Positions 46,487-55,116 are shown, counted from the first letter of the stretch. The stretch: 64,000 nucleotides of DNA from Bacteroidales bacterium (GCA_022837485.1 JALHHH010000012.1:13325-77324), one strand, 5' to 3'. Numbers and translations: made by a program. Notes: generated by a model not told the origin, from the letters alone.

Positions 46487-47173
46487 TTAACTCGTTTTGC
46501 CATTCAGTACTTCCGTTTCTATCAGCCCGTCCTTCAGGCGGATGATGCGTTTGGTCATGTGGGCAATGTCGTTCTCGTGCGTTACAATGATGATGGTGAT
46601 TCCTTCCCGGTTGATTTCCTTAAGGATCTGCATTACTTCGTAGGATGTGGTCGTGTCGAGCGCTCCGGTAGGTTCGTCGGCAAGGATTACCTTTGGCTTC
46701 GAAATCAAAGCCCGGGCAATGGCGATGCGCTGTTTTTGTCCGCCCGACAGCTCGCTGGGCATATGTTCGGCCCACTCTTTCAATCCCATGCGCTCGAGGT
46801 ATTCCATGGCGATGCGGTTGCGCTTTTTGCGCGGCACATCCTGATAGTACAGCGGCAGAGCAACGTTTTCCACTGCATTTTTGAACGATATCAGGTTAAA
46901 CGACTGAAATACAAAACCGATGTAGCGGTTACGCAGCGCGGCCGCTTTGGTTTCGCTCTGGTTGCGGATTAGTGTACCATCAAGGTAATAGTCACCGGTA
47001 TCGTAATTGTCGAGGATTCCCAGTATGTTCAGAAGAGTCGATTTCCCCGATCCCGATGAACCCATAACCGAAACGAACTCACCCTGCTGAATGCCAAGGT
47101 CGATGCCCTTGAGAACATGCAGGCTGTTGCTGCCGGTAGTGTATGATTTGTTGATGTTTGTAAGCCTGATCAT
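46487..47173 (-). CDS. ABC transporter ATP-binding protein (MacB/LolD type)
   Basis: A 228-residue ATPase with Walker A 'GSSGSGKSTLLN', Q-loop 'FVFQSFNLI', signature 'LSGGQKQRIAIARAL', Walker B 'VILADEPTGALD' and switch His 'IIVTHENDIA'. It energises the two MacB-like permeases downstream and is the first gene of the operon. No consensus promoter was found in front of it. Confidence 0.95.
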   Translation of the reverse strand: MIRLTNINKSYTTGSNSLHVLKGIDLGIQQGEFVSVMGSSGSGKSTLLNILGILDNYDTGDYYLDGTLIRNQSETKAAALRNRYIGFVFQSFNLISFKNAVENVALPLYYQDVPRKKRNRIAMEYLERMGLKEWAEHMPSELSGGQKQRIAIARALISKPKVILADEPTGALDTTTSYEVMQILKEINREGITIIIVTHENDIAHMTKRIIRLKDGLIETEVLNGKTS

Positions 47174-47622
47174 CTCTGGTGCTATTTCTCGTGTAATGTT
47201 TTAATGCCGCTTTTCGGGGCGTTTGGTAAACAGCAATTATGCCAATATTTTATGTCATTGTTTTTCAGCCGATTGTCGATCACAATGAAAACTTAATGCT
47301 GCCTGTGTGTTCATTTTTGCGATGGTAGTGTGCGGAAGCGTTCACTGTCAAAGCGGCCAACCGGACACAAAGTTCGGCGAAAGATGATATGATGAAGAAC
47401 GGAATATGGTGAACCGTTTAAATGAAGGTATGAATCGTTGTACCACCGGGGTGAAATGCGATGCAGGATGCATTAACCGATACGATGGTAAGAAAGACTG
47501 CTGCGAAGTTTCCCTGAAGCATAACCTTCAGATCTTCGGAATTTCAGTACGGCCGGCTATCCCGCAAAGGAATTAAACACCGGGCATTTGCCAGCTCTGT
47601 GCAGCACCGGGCAGAGACGAAC
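47174..47622. other. Intergenic region, possible small ORF
   Basis: This 449-base gap separates the ABC operon and the acyltransferase gene. A plus-strand frame at 47406-47576 could encode 56 residues with five Cys, but it lacks a clear promoter or ribosome-binding site. Nothing else was recognised. Confidence 0.4.
47406..47576 (+). CDS. Possible small Cys-rich protein
   Basis: A 56-codon ATG frame begins 'MVNRLNEGMNRC'. It has Cys at residues 12, 18, 22, 33 and 34, and a basic middle. The Cys spacing is reminiscent of small metal-binding or secreted peptides, but the frame could be chance. There is no recognised homologue, the promoter match is poor and there is no signal peptide. It is listed only so that it is not lost. 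Confidence 0.15.
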   Translation: MVNRLNEGMNRCTTGVKCDAGCINRYDGKKDCCEVSLKHNLQIFGISVRPAIPQRN

Positions 47623-48972
47623 TTATCCGATCACTTTTTCTTTTTTCAGGATGGAAAGTATGGCATCGCGCAATCCGGCGAGCTCTCCATAACGCCCGGC
47701 ATCCGAACGCAGCCGGATAAACCGGAATTCCCCTGCCAAACCTTTCAGGTGCAGATAATGATAAAAAGCAAAGAGACCGCTCAGGCCTCCGGCGGCAACA
47801 GCAGTCAGGGCAATAAGCCAGTTTCCGCTTAATCCTGCGATCAGGAAAAAGGCAAGGAGATACCAAAGCAGGTAAGTAACAAAACTGGCTGCGTAATTAA
47901 CGGAGCTCACAAATTGCTTGTCCTTTACTTTTCCCGAAAGAAATGACGGCAATTTATACGGGATATAGTTGAAAACCATCCCGGCAAGGTGAACCGGAAG
48001 AAGAACGACGGAGAGCAAAATTTTTAAAAACCAATTTAACAGGCAAGGTCTGTTTTTCCCAAAAAAGCGATCCCGGATTCCATATTTCCCGATCAGATCA
48101 AAATACGGTTTGCTGAGCTCCTGAAGCCGGGGCAGCAGATCCGCATTCTTCAGGGCTGCCTCGTTGAGATTTTTGATAAACGTCCGGTCGTATTCAAACT
48201 GCCGGATCCGGCCCTGACGGCTTTTCTGTACGTTTCCGTGAAGGGTATTATTGATGCGCAGCAAATTGCTGTAAACATCAAAATACTCCTCGTTTTCAAC
48301 GTGGATCATAAGCGGCCTGATGGCTTCGGCCAGCTTATCCCTGAGCAGGCCGATGGCGCGCTGGGGGTTTTCCCGGTAAAGGGGATAAAATTCCGATACC
48401 GATACGGGCCTGCCGTAAATAAGCAGCAAACTGGTGCCGGCACGGGTATAACTGGTATAATCGATGCCTGCTGGAACAATCTGAATATCCGATGTAAACG
48501 ATTCCGATTCCGCAGTTTGAAAGGCTATGCGGCAGATCCCCTTTTTCAGGGTCTGCAGTTTTTTGATGGGACTGTGGGTTCCTTCGGGAAGAATGGCTAT
48601 CGGAAGGCCGGATTTCAGCACCCGGGAGGTTCGGGCGAAGGTCTCATAGTTTTGGTTCATTGTTTCAGCACCGTCCCTGGGTCTGAAAACGGGCAGAATC
48701 TTCAGGAAATAGAGTATCCGGGCTATCGTTTTCTTTTTAAAAATATCGGCTCTTGCCAGAAATACCACAGGCTTTCCATAGCCATACAGCAAAGCCAGGG
48801 CATCCATCAGGGCATTCTGATGGTTGGAGGCGAAAATAAGCTGGGCATTGCGGGGAATGTTCTCACGGCCCAGAATAATGAAACGGCGGTAAAACAAATG
48901 AAAATAAAACTGCGTAAGCCGGTAAAGGATACGGTATAGAATGGTGGTTTTTTCGATATTCTGGAGTCCCAT
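47623..48972 (-). CDS. PlsC-like acyltransferase (glycerolipid acyltransferase family)
   Basis: A 449-residue membrane protein. The acyltransferase domain (about 25-230) carries block I 'SNHQNALMDAL' (H-x4-D) and block III 'LPEGTHS'. The C-terminal half has membrane helices around 'FLKILLSVVLLPVHLAGMVF' and near 360-410, larger than housekeeping PlsC (~240 residues). It should acylate a lysophospholipid or related acceptor at the inner membrane. The ATG at 48972 is chosen because an upstream in-frame start at 49161 would run into the symporter gene and adds a non-family prefix. It lies just downstream of that gene on the same strand. Confidence 0.85.
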   Translation of the reverse strand: MGLQNIEKTTILYRILYRLTQFYFHLFYRRFIILGRENIPRNAQLIFASNHQNALMDALALLYGYGKPVVFLARADIFKKKTIARILYFLKILPVFRPRDGAETMNQNYETFARTSRVLKSGLPIAILPEGTHSPIKKLQTLKKGICRIAFQTAESESFTSDIQIVPAGIDYTSYTRAGTSLLLIYGRPVSVSEFYPLYRENPQRAIGLLRDKLAEAIRPLMIHVENEEYFDVYSNLLRINNTLHGNVQKSRQGRIRQFEYDRTFIKNLNEAALKNADLLPRLQELSKPYFDLIGKYGIRDRFFGKNRPCLLNWFLKILLSVVLLPVHLAGMVFNYIPYKLPSFLSGKVKDKQFVSSVNYAASFVTYLLWYLLAFFLIAGLSGNWLIALTAVAAGGLSGLFAFYHYLHLKGLAGEFRFIRLRSDAGRYGELAGLRDAILSILKKEKVIG

Positions 48973-49078
48973 GGTGAGTCCGGCCTGGATTAAAAGTGAA
49001 GAGTTTTCTGAAAGCTTCCGTATCAGGCGACCTCCGGCACCCTGGCACGCCGGATGGCAGACCAGAATGCAGCCAGAC

Positions 49079-49918
49079 TTACATATTGAGGTCGGGTGGA
49101 AAGATTTTGGGATTAAACAAAAGCACCAGACCCAGACCCGAATTCTGAATTCCGGTCTCAATGGATATGGTACGCCGGTCGATGCGGTTTAATCCAAAAG
49201 CCGATGCAGTGAAATAACCGGTAAACAACGCCATGGCATTATGTACAAATACAAGCAGCACAATCCACTTTGCATACTTAATGAAATAGTCGTAATTGTT
49301 CCGGAATGCCAGCAGGACGAATGCGGCAAAAAGAATCAGCGAAAGAATTTTTATGGGCTTTTTGATTTTCTGGGTCAGCCGCGGAAGTTTCTGCGAAAAG
49401 ATGATACCGGCAAAAACGGGTATTCCAAGCAGAATAACCACCGTACGGAACATATCAATGGCATCGATGGTAATGGGACGCAGCAGAGGGGAGGTTGTGG
49501 AATAGAGTTTTCCCCAGAAGGCAAAATTAAGAGGCGTCATAAAAACTGCCAGAATGGTTCCGGCAGCCGTAAGGCTCACCGACAGTGCAACATTTGCCTT
49601 TGCAACACTGGAGATAAAATTGGAGACGTTTCCCCCGGGACAGGAAGCAACCAGTATCATCCCGAAAGCAACGGAAGGTGTGATGTACTTGCCAAAAATC
49701 CAGACTGCCACAAAGGTAACGGCCGGCAGAAGCAGAAACTGAGCCGAAAGTCCGATGGCAACTTTCCGGGGATTGCGCAATACGTCCATAAACTGATCCC
49801 ACCGAATGTCGAGCGCAACACCAAACATGATAAAACCGATGGTAATGTTCATGAAATGCAGGCCGGCCTGACTGAAGTTTAACCGAATGCTGTCGAGAAG
49901 CAATAAATCTTCGTGCAT
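49079..49918 (-). CDS. Bile acid:sodium symporter family transporter (C-terminus altered)
   Basis: A 279-residue inner-membrane protein with eight to nine hydrophobic segments. It has the BASS-family stretches 'FGMILVASCPGGNVSNFISS' and 'SIETGIQNSGLGLVLLF'. Relatives import organic anions with sodium. The family normally continues ~20-30 residues past the last motif with a final helix containing 'AAFW' or 'AAWW'. Here the frame stops after 'PPDLNM'. Adding one G at the stop would give 'MVSLAAFWSAIRRARVPEVA' ending at 49023, which looks like the eroded family end. The gene may thus be newly truncated, or the base may be a sequence error. Confidence 0.85.
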   Translation of the reverse strand: MHEDLLLLDSIRLNFSQAGLHFMNITIGFIMFGVALDIRWDQFMDVLRNPRKVAIGLSAQFLLLPAVTFVAVWIFGKYITPSVAFGMILVASCPGGNVSNFISSVAKANVALSVSLTAAGTILAVFMTPLNFAFWGKLYSTTSPLLRPITIDAIDMFRTVVILLGIPVFAGIIFSQKLPRLTQKIKKPIKILSLILFAAFVLLAFRNNYDYFIKYAKWIVLLVFVHNAMALFTGYFTASAFGLNRIDRRTISIETGIQNSGLGLVLLFNPKIFPPDLNM

Positions 49919-50040
49919 ATTCCCGGGTTTAGGTTAGCGATTGAAAAGTAAAACTAAAAAAAATATCTGTACCTTAAATACATCCGGCTCAATTTAAGCA
50001 ATAGAAAACTTAATAACTCAATTTCAGAAGCTTCATTCAT

Positions 50041-50075
50041 AAAACGACCCGGCTTTCGTTAATAAAGCCGGGTCG
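50041..50075 (-). terminator. Strong terminator after the DUF4878 lipoprotein gene
   Basis: A perfect 12-bp stem (50045-50056 with 50064-50075, 7-base loop) reads on the minus strand into TTTTAT. It lies 43 bases past the stop of the gene at 50118-50522. Confidence 0.8.
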
Positions 50076-50117
50076 GGAGGATGATATTTACGATGGAAAT
50101 TCCCTTTCTCCGGAGGA

Positions 50118-50522
50118 TTACTTGGCTAAGGTAACTTTCCAGCCATCTTCCGTATTTATGAGCGTAGCATTTGAATCCTCAACTTCGCCGTTACCGTATG
50201 TGATTTTAAGTTTTACCTCGGCCTTTGTGCCATCGTCCGTAATGCCTTCGCTTACCACATCCATATACCTGATGCCGCCTTTCTCCTCAATTTGTCTGGA
50301 ACCTTCACCGAGAAGCTCTTTCATCTTCTGCATCTCTTCCTCCGTGGCTTCCCCGGAACCATCCATCAATTGTATCGCCGATTCCAGATCCCCTTTTTCA
50401 ATGTCTAGCATAAACGACTTACTAACATCGGCCGGCGATTTGCCTGAACCTGAGCAGGAAATCAGGGTACTGAACGCTGCCGCCGAAACAAGGGCCAGAA
50501 TTACTACCAGAAATTTTTTCAT
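50118..50522 (-). CDS. DUF4878-like lipoprotein
   Basis: A 134-residue lipoprotein (lipobox 'LISC', Cys23). Residues ~30-134 form a small alpha/beta domain of the NTF2-like DUF4878 kind, seen in 'PADVSKSFMLDIEKGDLESA' and the strand end 'TEDGWKVTLAK'. Function is unknown; related domains bind small ligands or act as envelope accessory proteins. It follows the YiiX-like gene by 17 bases on the same strand, so the two are probably co-transcribed, and it ends with a strong terminator. Confidence 0.85.
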   Translation of the reverse strand: MKKFLVVILALVSAAAFSTLISCSGSGKSPADVSKSFMLDIEKGDLESAIQLMDGSGEATEEEMQKMKELLGEGSRQIEEKGGIRYMDVVSEGITDDGTKAEVKLKITYGNGEVEDSNATLINTEDGWKVTLAK

Positions 50523-50539
50523 AATTATATGATTTAAGG

Positions 50540-51196
50540 TTAATAATGAGAGTAAACTTCGTAAAGTAGCGGACTGTTTAAAATATGCCCGGGCAATATC
50601 AGGCTGTCAGCAATAAACGAGGCATTCGTCCGTGCAAACCGGTTGCCTGTCAGATTCAGGCCTGCCGAAAGATAAGCCTTCCATACCAGCTCGGTACAGT
50701 AAAGCCGGTCGTCGCTCCGGATACTGAATGCTTTATCGAAAGCCAGGCGGTTCTGATAATATTTCTCAGCAGCTGCAGCCGCCTGAAATACAGCCTCCGG
50801 ATCATCGTTCTTCAACCGGAACACGGCAAACTGAGCAGCCTTTTCCGGAGACAGAAATTCCGTGAGCAAATCCCGTTTTACCAGTTCTTCTCCGTTCTTG
50901 CCGGGTTCGCCCGGAACCGCGTGGATTACATAGGGTATTCCATCTTCAAGGGCTACTATGCCGGTATGCGAAAACGGAGATTCCCGGTCGTTCAGCAATA
51001 CCAGAGTACTCACCAGACTGCGGCCGCGCCTGAAAATAATGTCGCCGCTGCAAACCCCGGGCAGGGGACCGTTTTCCAGGATAGTTACATCCTCTTCCGG
51101 GTTTATTCTGCCATCCCGCCCCGCGGCCTGACCCAGAATCAGTCCGATAACAGCCAGCATCAGAACAGCAGACGGAAGCATCTTTCCAATAAACAT
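50540..51196 (-). CDS. YiiX/YebB-like permuted NlpC/P60 hydrolase
   Basis: A 218-residue protein with an N-terminal signal anchor ('LPSAVLMLAVIGLILGQ') and a permuted papain-like fold. It has 'GDIIFRRGRS', catalytic His in 'SPFSHTGIV' and catalytic Cys in 'DRLYCTELVW'. Such enzymes are thought to hydrolyse amide or lipid-linked bonds in the periplasm. The ATG at 51196 is preferred to the TTG at 51229, since it directly precedes the hydrophobic segment; the TTG form adds 11 residues. A promoter element lies at 51256-51263. It forms an operon with the DUF4878 lipoprotein. Confidence 0.85.
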   Translation of the reverse strand: MFIGKMLPSAVLMLAVIGLILGQAAGRDGRINPEEDVTILENGPLPGVCSGDIIFRRGRSLVSTLVLLNDRESPFSHTGIVALEDGIPYVIHAVPGEPGKNGEELVKRDLLTEFLSPEKAAQFAVFRLKNDDPEAVFQAAAAAEKYYQNRLAFDKAFSIRSDDRLYCTELVWKAYLSAGLNLTGNRFARTNASFIADSLILPGHILNSPLLYEVYSHY

Positions 51197-51255
51197 ATAA
51201 TCAACTGCGAAACGGGTGTTCCTTTTCAATGGTGCAAATCCGGAAGGTGTACTAA

Positions 51256-51263
51256 CAAAGATA
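51256..51263 (-). promoter_or_regulatory. -7 promoter element TATCTTTG (minus strand)
   Basis: A perfect TAnnTTTG match, with a TTTG about 21 bases further upstream on the minus strand. It serves the YiiX-like/DUF4878 unit. Confidence 0.6.
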
Positions 51264-51529
51264 TACCATAAATTCCGATATTTCCAAATTAAGCTATAAT
51301 GAAAAATGCGTTCCCAAAAGATTCACAATAAGTCTGTCCCGTACATTCACTGGTCTGAATTATCAAAATTCTGGTTAATAAAGACTTATTTCTCTGAATG
51401 CCGTTAACTGTCCAAAATTTAATTTTTCAGGTTAACGGGCTGTTCCATATTCTGAAAAAGGATATAATCCGTAGTGCGGGCTGCCGGAATCCATGATTTT
51501 CGACTTTTTGCCGCTCATGTTTGTATTGG

Positions 51530-51563
51530 TTTGATATGCGGATTTCAAAAAAAATTATATTTG
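51530..51563 (+). promoter_or_regulatory. Promoter of the APC permease
   Basis: TTTG at 51530-51533, a 22-base spacer and TATATTTG at 51556-51563. It sets transcription start near 51570 and so supports the GTG start at 51588. Confidence 0.6.
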
Positions 51564-51587
51564 ACAAACCTAACCTTAATCTGCGCC

Positions 51588-53339
51588 GTGCATTTCAAGC
51601 AACTCTTCCGCCGCAAGTCCGTCGAAATGATCCTTATGCACGCCAGAACCGAACAGGAGGCCGGGCATCTGATGCGCAAGGATCTGGGCGTGCGCGACCT
51701 TACCTCTTTCGGGATTGCTGCCATTATCGGTGCCGGCATTTTCAGCACCATCGGGAATGCCGCGGCTTACGGCGGGCCGGCTGTGTCGCTGCTCTTTGTA
51801 TTTTCGGCCATAGCCTGCGGTTTTTCAGCCTTGTGTTATGCACAGTTTGCCTCTTCCATCCCCCTCAGTGGCAGCGCCTATACCTATGCATATGCCAGTT
51901 TTGGCGAACTGGTGGCATGGATTATCGGATGGGATCTGATTATGGAGTATGCCGTAGGAAACATAGCCGTAGCGATTTCGTGGAGCGGCTATTTCTGCGG
52001 ATTGCTTTCCGGATTCGGCATTCATATACCCGAGTATCTTGCCACCGATTACCTGAGTGCTTCCAGGGGATTTAAGGAAGCCTCCGATCTTCTTGCAACC
52101 GGTATGCCTCTTGCAGATCTGCCCGGAGAGCTGGCAGAAGCCTGGCGCGCATGGACCCTGGCCCCTGCACCGGGCGGACTCAGGCTGATTGCCGATGTGC
52201 CTGCATTTGCCATCGTTGTTTTTATCACCTGGTTGGTTTACAGGGGTATACGGGAGTCGAAAAGGGCCAGCAATATCATGGTACTGCTCAAAGTCGCCAT
52301 TCTGCTGATGGTAATCGCCGTGGGCGCGTTTTATGTCAATCCTGAAAACTGGAGTCCTTTCGCACCAAACGGAATCAGCGGTGTGCTGAAGGGGGTCTCG
52401 GGCGTGTTTTTTGCCTACATCGGCTTCGATGCCATATCCACTACCGCCGAAGAGTGCAAAAATCCGCAGCGCGACCTTCCCCGCTCCATGATCTACTCAC
52501 TGATCATCACTACTGTGCTTTATGTGGCCATAAGCCTGGTACTCACCGGTATGGTAAGCTACCACCTGCTCGGGGTAAGCGACCCCCTGGCCTTTGTGTT
52601 CGAACGGCTCAACCTGCCCATGCTGTCGGGCATTATAGCCATCAGCGCCGTAATCGCCATGACCGGCGTATTACTGGTTTTTCAGGTCGGACAACCACGC
52701 ATCTGGATGAGCATGAGCCGTGACGGACTGCTGCCTCCCCTCTTTTCCAGACTTCATCCCAAATACAAAACCCCGGCATTCTCCACCCTCATCACCGGCA
52801 TTCTGGTGGCCGTCCCAACCCTGTTTATGAACCTCACCGAAGTTACCGACCTTACCAGCATAGGTACCCTGTTTGCCTTTGTACTGGTTTCGGGCGGTAT
52901 CCTTATCCTTGACGGGAAGAAAATCCCGGCCGGAAACCTTGGAAGCAAAGGCAGCGGAAAATTCAGGGTTACTTATATCAACAGCCGCTACTGGCTGCCC
53001 GTAATATGGCTGGGCGTATTCCTGATTCTGCTTAAACTTGATCCCGAAGACCTTAAGTCCCTGATCAGTTTCGCCCGCCTTCCCGGAGAAACCGCATGGG
53101 ATGTGGTGAAACATAAAATACCGCATGCCGCTTTCCTGTTTGTGGCCGTATCCGTAACCTGGATTGCCGTAAAAAAGGAGCTCTCCCTGATTCCCGCACT
53201 GGGACTGCTCACCAATTTTTACCTGATGTCGCAGCTGGGAATCACCAACTGGATGCGCTTCCTGATCTGGCTGGTAATCGGACTGGTACTCTACTTTGTT
53301 TATGGCGCACATCACAGCCGGATCCGAACGCTAAGATAG
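51588..53339 (+). CDS. APC-superfamily amino acid permease
   Basis: A 583-residue transporter with 12 or more membrane helices. The GTG at 51588 gives 'VHFKQLFRRKSVEMIL', the typical cytoplasmic N-terminus of CAT-like permeases, just before 'DLTSFGIAAIIGAGIFSTIG' (helix 1 with the G-A-G-I-F unwinding motif). 'FFAYIGFDAISTTAEE' marks helix 6 and its following loop. An insert of ~60 residues between helices 3 and 5 ('GFKEASDLLATGMPLADLPG') is also seen in cationic amino acid transporter-like proteins. It imports or exchanges amino acids by proton coupling; the substrate is unknown. ATG codons at 51627 and 51636 are alternative starts. Confidence 0.92.
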   Translation: MHFKQLFRRKSVEMILMHARTEQEAGHLMRKDLGVRDLTSFGIAAIIGAGIFSTIGNAAAYGGPAVSLLFVFSAIACGFSALCYAQFASSIPLSGSAYTYAYASFGELVAWIIGWDLIMEYAVGNIAVAISWSGYFCGLLSGFGIHIPEYLATDYLSASRGFKEASDLLATGMPLADLPGELAEAWRAWTLAPAPGGLRLIADVPAFAIVVFITWLVYRGIRESKRASNIMVLLKVAILLMVIAVGAFYVNPENWSPFAPNGISGVLKGVSGVFFAYIGFDAISTTAEECKNPQRDLPRSMIYSLIITTVLYVAISLVLTGMVSYHLLGVSDPLAFVFERLNLPMLSGIIAISAVIAMTGVLLVFQVGQPRIWMSMSRDGLLPPLFSRLHPKYKTPAFSTLITGILVAVPTLFMNLTEVTDLTSIGTLFAFVLVSGGILILDGKKIPAGNLGSKGSGKFRVTYINSRYWLPVIWLGVFLILLKLDPEDLKSLISFARLPGETAWDVVKHKIPHAAFLFVAVSVTWIAVKKELSLIPALGLLTNFYLMSQLGITNWMRFLIWLVIGLVLYFVYGAHHSRIRTLR

Positions 53340-53472
53340 GCACACAAGCCTGCGACTTCACTGCAAACTCTTCCCATTTACAGCATACGCCTGTTCACCG
53401 GAGAAGCAGACGGCCTGTGTGAACCTCCCCAAAAAAATAAATCACACATGTCGCTTGCGATATATTTTTTTG

Positions 53473-53480
53473 TATTTTTG
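53473..53480 (+). promoter_or_regulatory. -7 promoter element TATTTTTG
   Basis: A perfect TAnnTTTG match 52 bases before the DoxX-like start. It probably drives the DoxX-glutathione peroxidase pair. Confidence 0.6.
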
Positions 53481-53531
53481 CATCGTGTTCGATATAATCG
53501 CTGAAGACAAACAATAAATAAAATTAAACAC

Positions 53532-53975
53532 ATGAACATCCCGAAAAAACTGCAGTGGGGTTATAATATTAAAACCCACTGGATATTAAGCATTTTCAGA
53601 ATTCTGTTGGGAATAAACCTGCTGTTTGCGGGGGTAAGCCACTTAACTTTTGCACGGGCAGAATTTGTAGCACAGGTACCTAACTGGGTGCCGGTTTCCG
53701 ACGACCTTACCGTTCTGCTTTCGGGTATTGCGGAAATAATACTGGGTCTGGCGCTGCTGATTCTGCCAAAATGGAAAGCACTGACTGGTTGGGCGGTGGC
53801 GCTTTTCTTCGTGATCATCTTCCCGGGAAACATCGCGCAGTATGTGAATCAGATCGATGCATTCGGCCTGGATACCGACAGGGCACGGCTCATCCGCCTG
53901 TTCTTTCAGCCTGTGCTGGTCGCATGGGCACTGTGGTCGTCCGGAGCATTTAAAGCATTTAAAAACAGAACTTAA
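53532..53975 (+). CDS. DoxX-like membrane protein
   Basis: A 147-residue protein with four hydrophobic segments and the DoxX-family opening 'ILSIFRILLGINLLFAGVSHL', followed by 'LLSGIAEIILGLALLIL'. DoxX-like proteins are small quinone-associated or redox-linked membrane proteins of varied role. The glutathione peroxidase gene starts 21 bases later, so both are likely on one transcript and this protein may act in oxidant defence. That role is inferred from context. Confidence 0.82.
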   Translation: MNIPKKLQWGYNIKTHWILSIFRILLGINLLFAGVSHLTFARAEFVAQVPNWVPVSDDLTVLLSGIAEIILGLALLILPKWKALTGWAVALFFVIIFPGNIAQYVNQIDAFGLDTDRARLIRLFFQPVLVAWALWSSGAFKAFKNRT

Positions 53976-53996
53976 AACCAATTTACTATTATCATC

Positions 53997-54485
53997 ATGA
54001 GCAACAACTTTTATCGGTTTGAAGCAAAAAGCCTGAACGGAAAGCCGGTCAGCATGGAAACCTACAGGGGGAAAGCCATTCTGGTGGTAAACACAGCCAG
54101 TAAATGCGGGCTTACGCCACAGTATGAAGGATTGGAAGAACTTTACAAAAAATACAAAGACCAGGGACTGGTCATACTTGGATTCCCCTGCAACCAGTTT
54201 GCCAACCAGGAGCCGGGCGACGAAACCTCCATTTCGGAAGGCTGCCTGATCAACTACGGCGTTACCTTTCCCATGTTTGCCAAGGTAGATGTAAACGGGG
54301 AAACTGCACATCCCGTTTTCAAATACCTTACAACCGAGCTAAGGGGTTTACTGAGTAAAAAGATCAAATGGAACTTCACCAAATTCCTGATCGATACCAA
54401 TGGAATGCCTTACAAACGCTTTGCTCCGGTTACCAAACCCGCTGCCCTTGAACCATACATCCGCAAGGTGCTTGGGATTTCCTGA
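53997..54485 (+). CDS. Glutathione peroxidase family protein
   Basis: A 162-residue thioredoxin-fold peroxidase of normal length with the peroxidatic Cys37 in 'NTASKCGLTPQY', resolving-type Cys65 in 'LGFPCNQFANQEPG' and the family Trp-Asn-Phe in 'KWNFTKFLID'. As in most bacterial members, it uses Cys rather than selenocysteine and probably takes electrons from thioredoxin. It reduces hydrogen peroxide or lipid hydroperoxides. It follows the DoxX-like gene and precedes the OhrR-like regulator. Confidence 0.95.
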   Translation: MSNNFYRFEAKSLNGKPVSMETYRGKAILVVNTASKCGLTPQYEGLEELYKKYKDQGLVILGFPCNQFANQEPGDETSISEGCLINYGVTFPMFAKVDVNGETAHPVFKYLTTELRGLLSKKIKWNFTKFLIDTNGMPYKRFAPVTKPAALEPYIRKVLGIS

Positions 54486-54516
54486 ATATTCCATCGCCTG
54501 CGACCCATTCAATGCT

Positions 54517-54524
54517 TAACTTTG
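54517..54524 (+). promoter_or_regulatory. -7 promoter element TAACTTTG
   Basis: A perfect TAnnTTTG match 63 bases before the OhrR-like start, so the regulator has its own promoter. Confidence 0.55.
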
Positions 54525-54587
54525 CCTGAACCCGGCCGGAGATTTCCCTGCCTGTTTTCGGTGAAATAAAATTAAATACCGTTTGCC

Positions 54588-55043
54588 ATGGCCTACGAAC
54601 AATTAAAACTCGAAAATCAGCTCTGTTTTCCCGTTTATGCAGCCTCGCGTTTAATTACCCGGGAGTATCAGCCTTATCTGGAAAAGCTGGGCATTACCTA
54701 TCCGCAATACCTTGTTTTCATGATTTTGTGGGAAACGGACAATGTTCCGGTAACGGAGATTGCCGGAAAGCTGATCCTGAACACCAATACCATCACGCCC
54801 CTGCTGAAGCGGATGGAGCAGATGGGGTTTATTGAGCGTCGGCGCTCTCAGGAAGACGAACGCAGGGTAATGGTCGGTTTAACGGAAAAAGGACAAGCCT
54901 TGCAGGCAGAAGCTGCAAGCATCCCGCAAGCCATGGTTGAACAGCTCCGGAAGAGCAATCTGAATGTGGAAGATCTCCTCAAACTTAAAGAAAGCCTGAA
55001 CGCCGTTATCCGGTTCCTCTCGACGGAAAAAACACCCGATTAA
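54588..55043 (+). CDS. ohrR: OhrR-type MarR-family peroxide-sensing regulator
   Basis: A 151-residue winged-helix regulator that closely follows B. subtilis OhrR. The reactive Cys13 sits in 'LKLENQLCFPVYAASR', followed by 'LGITYPQYLVFMILWE', the recognition region 'NTNTITPLLKRMEQMG' and the wing 'RRRSQEDERRV'. OhrR represses organic hydroperoxide resistance genes until Cys13 is oxidised. No ohr gene lies nearby, but the glutathione peroxidase gene is immediately upstream and is the obvious candidate target. No second Cys is visible, as in one-Cys OhrR types that react with small thiols. Confidence 0.9.
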   Translation: MAYEQLKLENQLCFPVYAASRLITREYQPYLEKLGITYPQYLVFMILWETDNVPVTEIAGKLILNTNTITPLLKRMEQMGFIERRRSQEDERRVMVGLTEKGQALQAEAASIPQAMVEQLRKSNLNVEDLLKLKESLNAVIRFLSTEKTPD

Positions 55044-55116
55044 AACCGCCACCAACTACTGTCATATTTGCTGTTTTTTCAGTTTCAGGGGTACTTAATG
55101 AATCCTTCTTCATCCA

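Larger units (their letters stand above)
51197..51587. other. Divergent intergenic region with two promoters
   Basis: This region holds the minus-strand promoter of the YiiX-like gene (51256-51263) and the plus-strand promoter of the APC permease (51530-51563). Reading frames that extend the permease upstream to 51474 cross the latter promoter and are rejected. No gene is supported. Confidence 0.5.

Noticed and set aside
48973..49161. Longer start for the PlsC-like gene
   Set aside because: The extra 63 residues overlap the symporter gene and do not match the acyltransferase family; part of that DNA better fits the lost symporter C-terminus in another frame.
52671..53315. 214-codon minus-strand frame opposite the APC permease
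   Set aside because: It is the mirror of membrane-helix codons and has no independent support.
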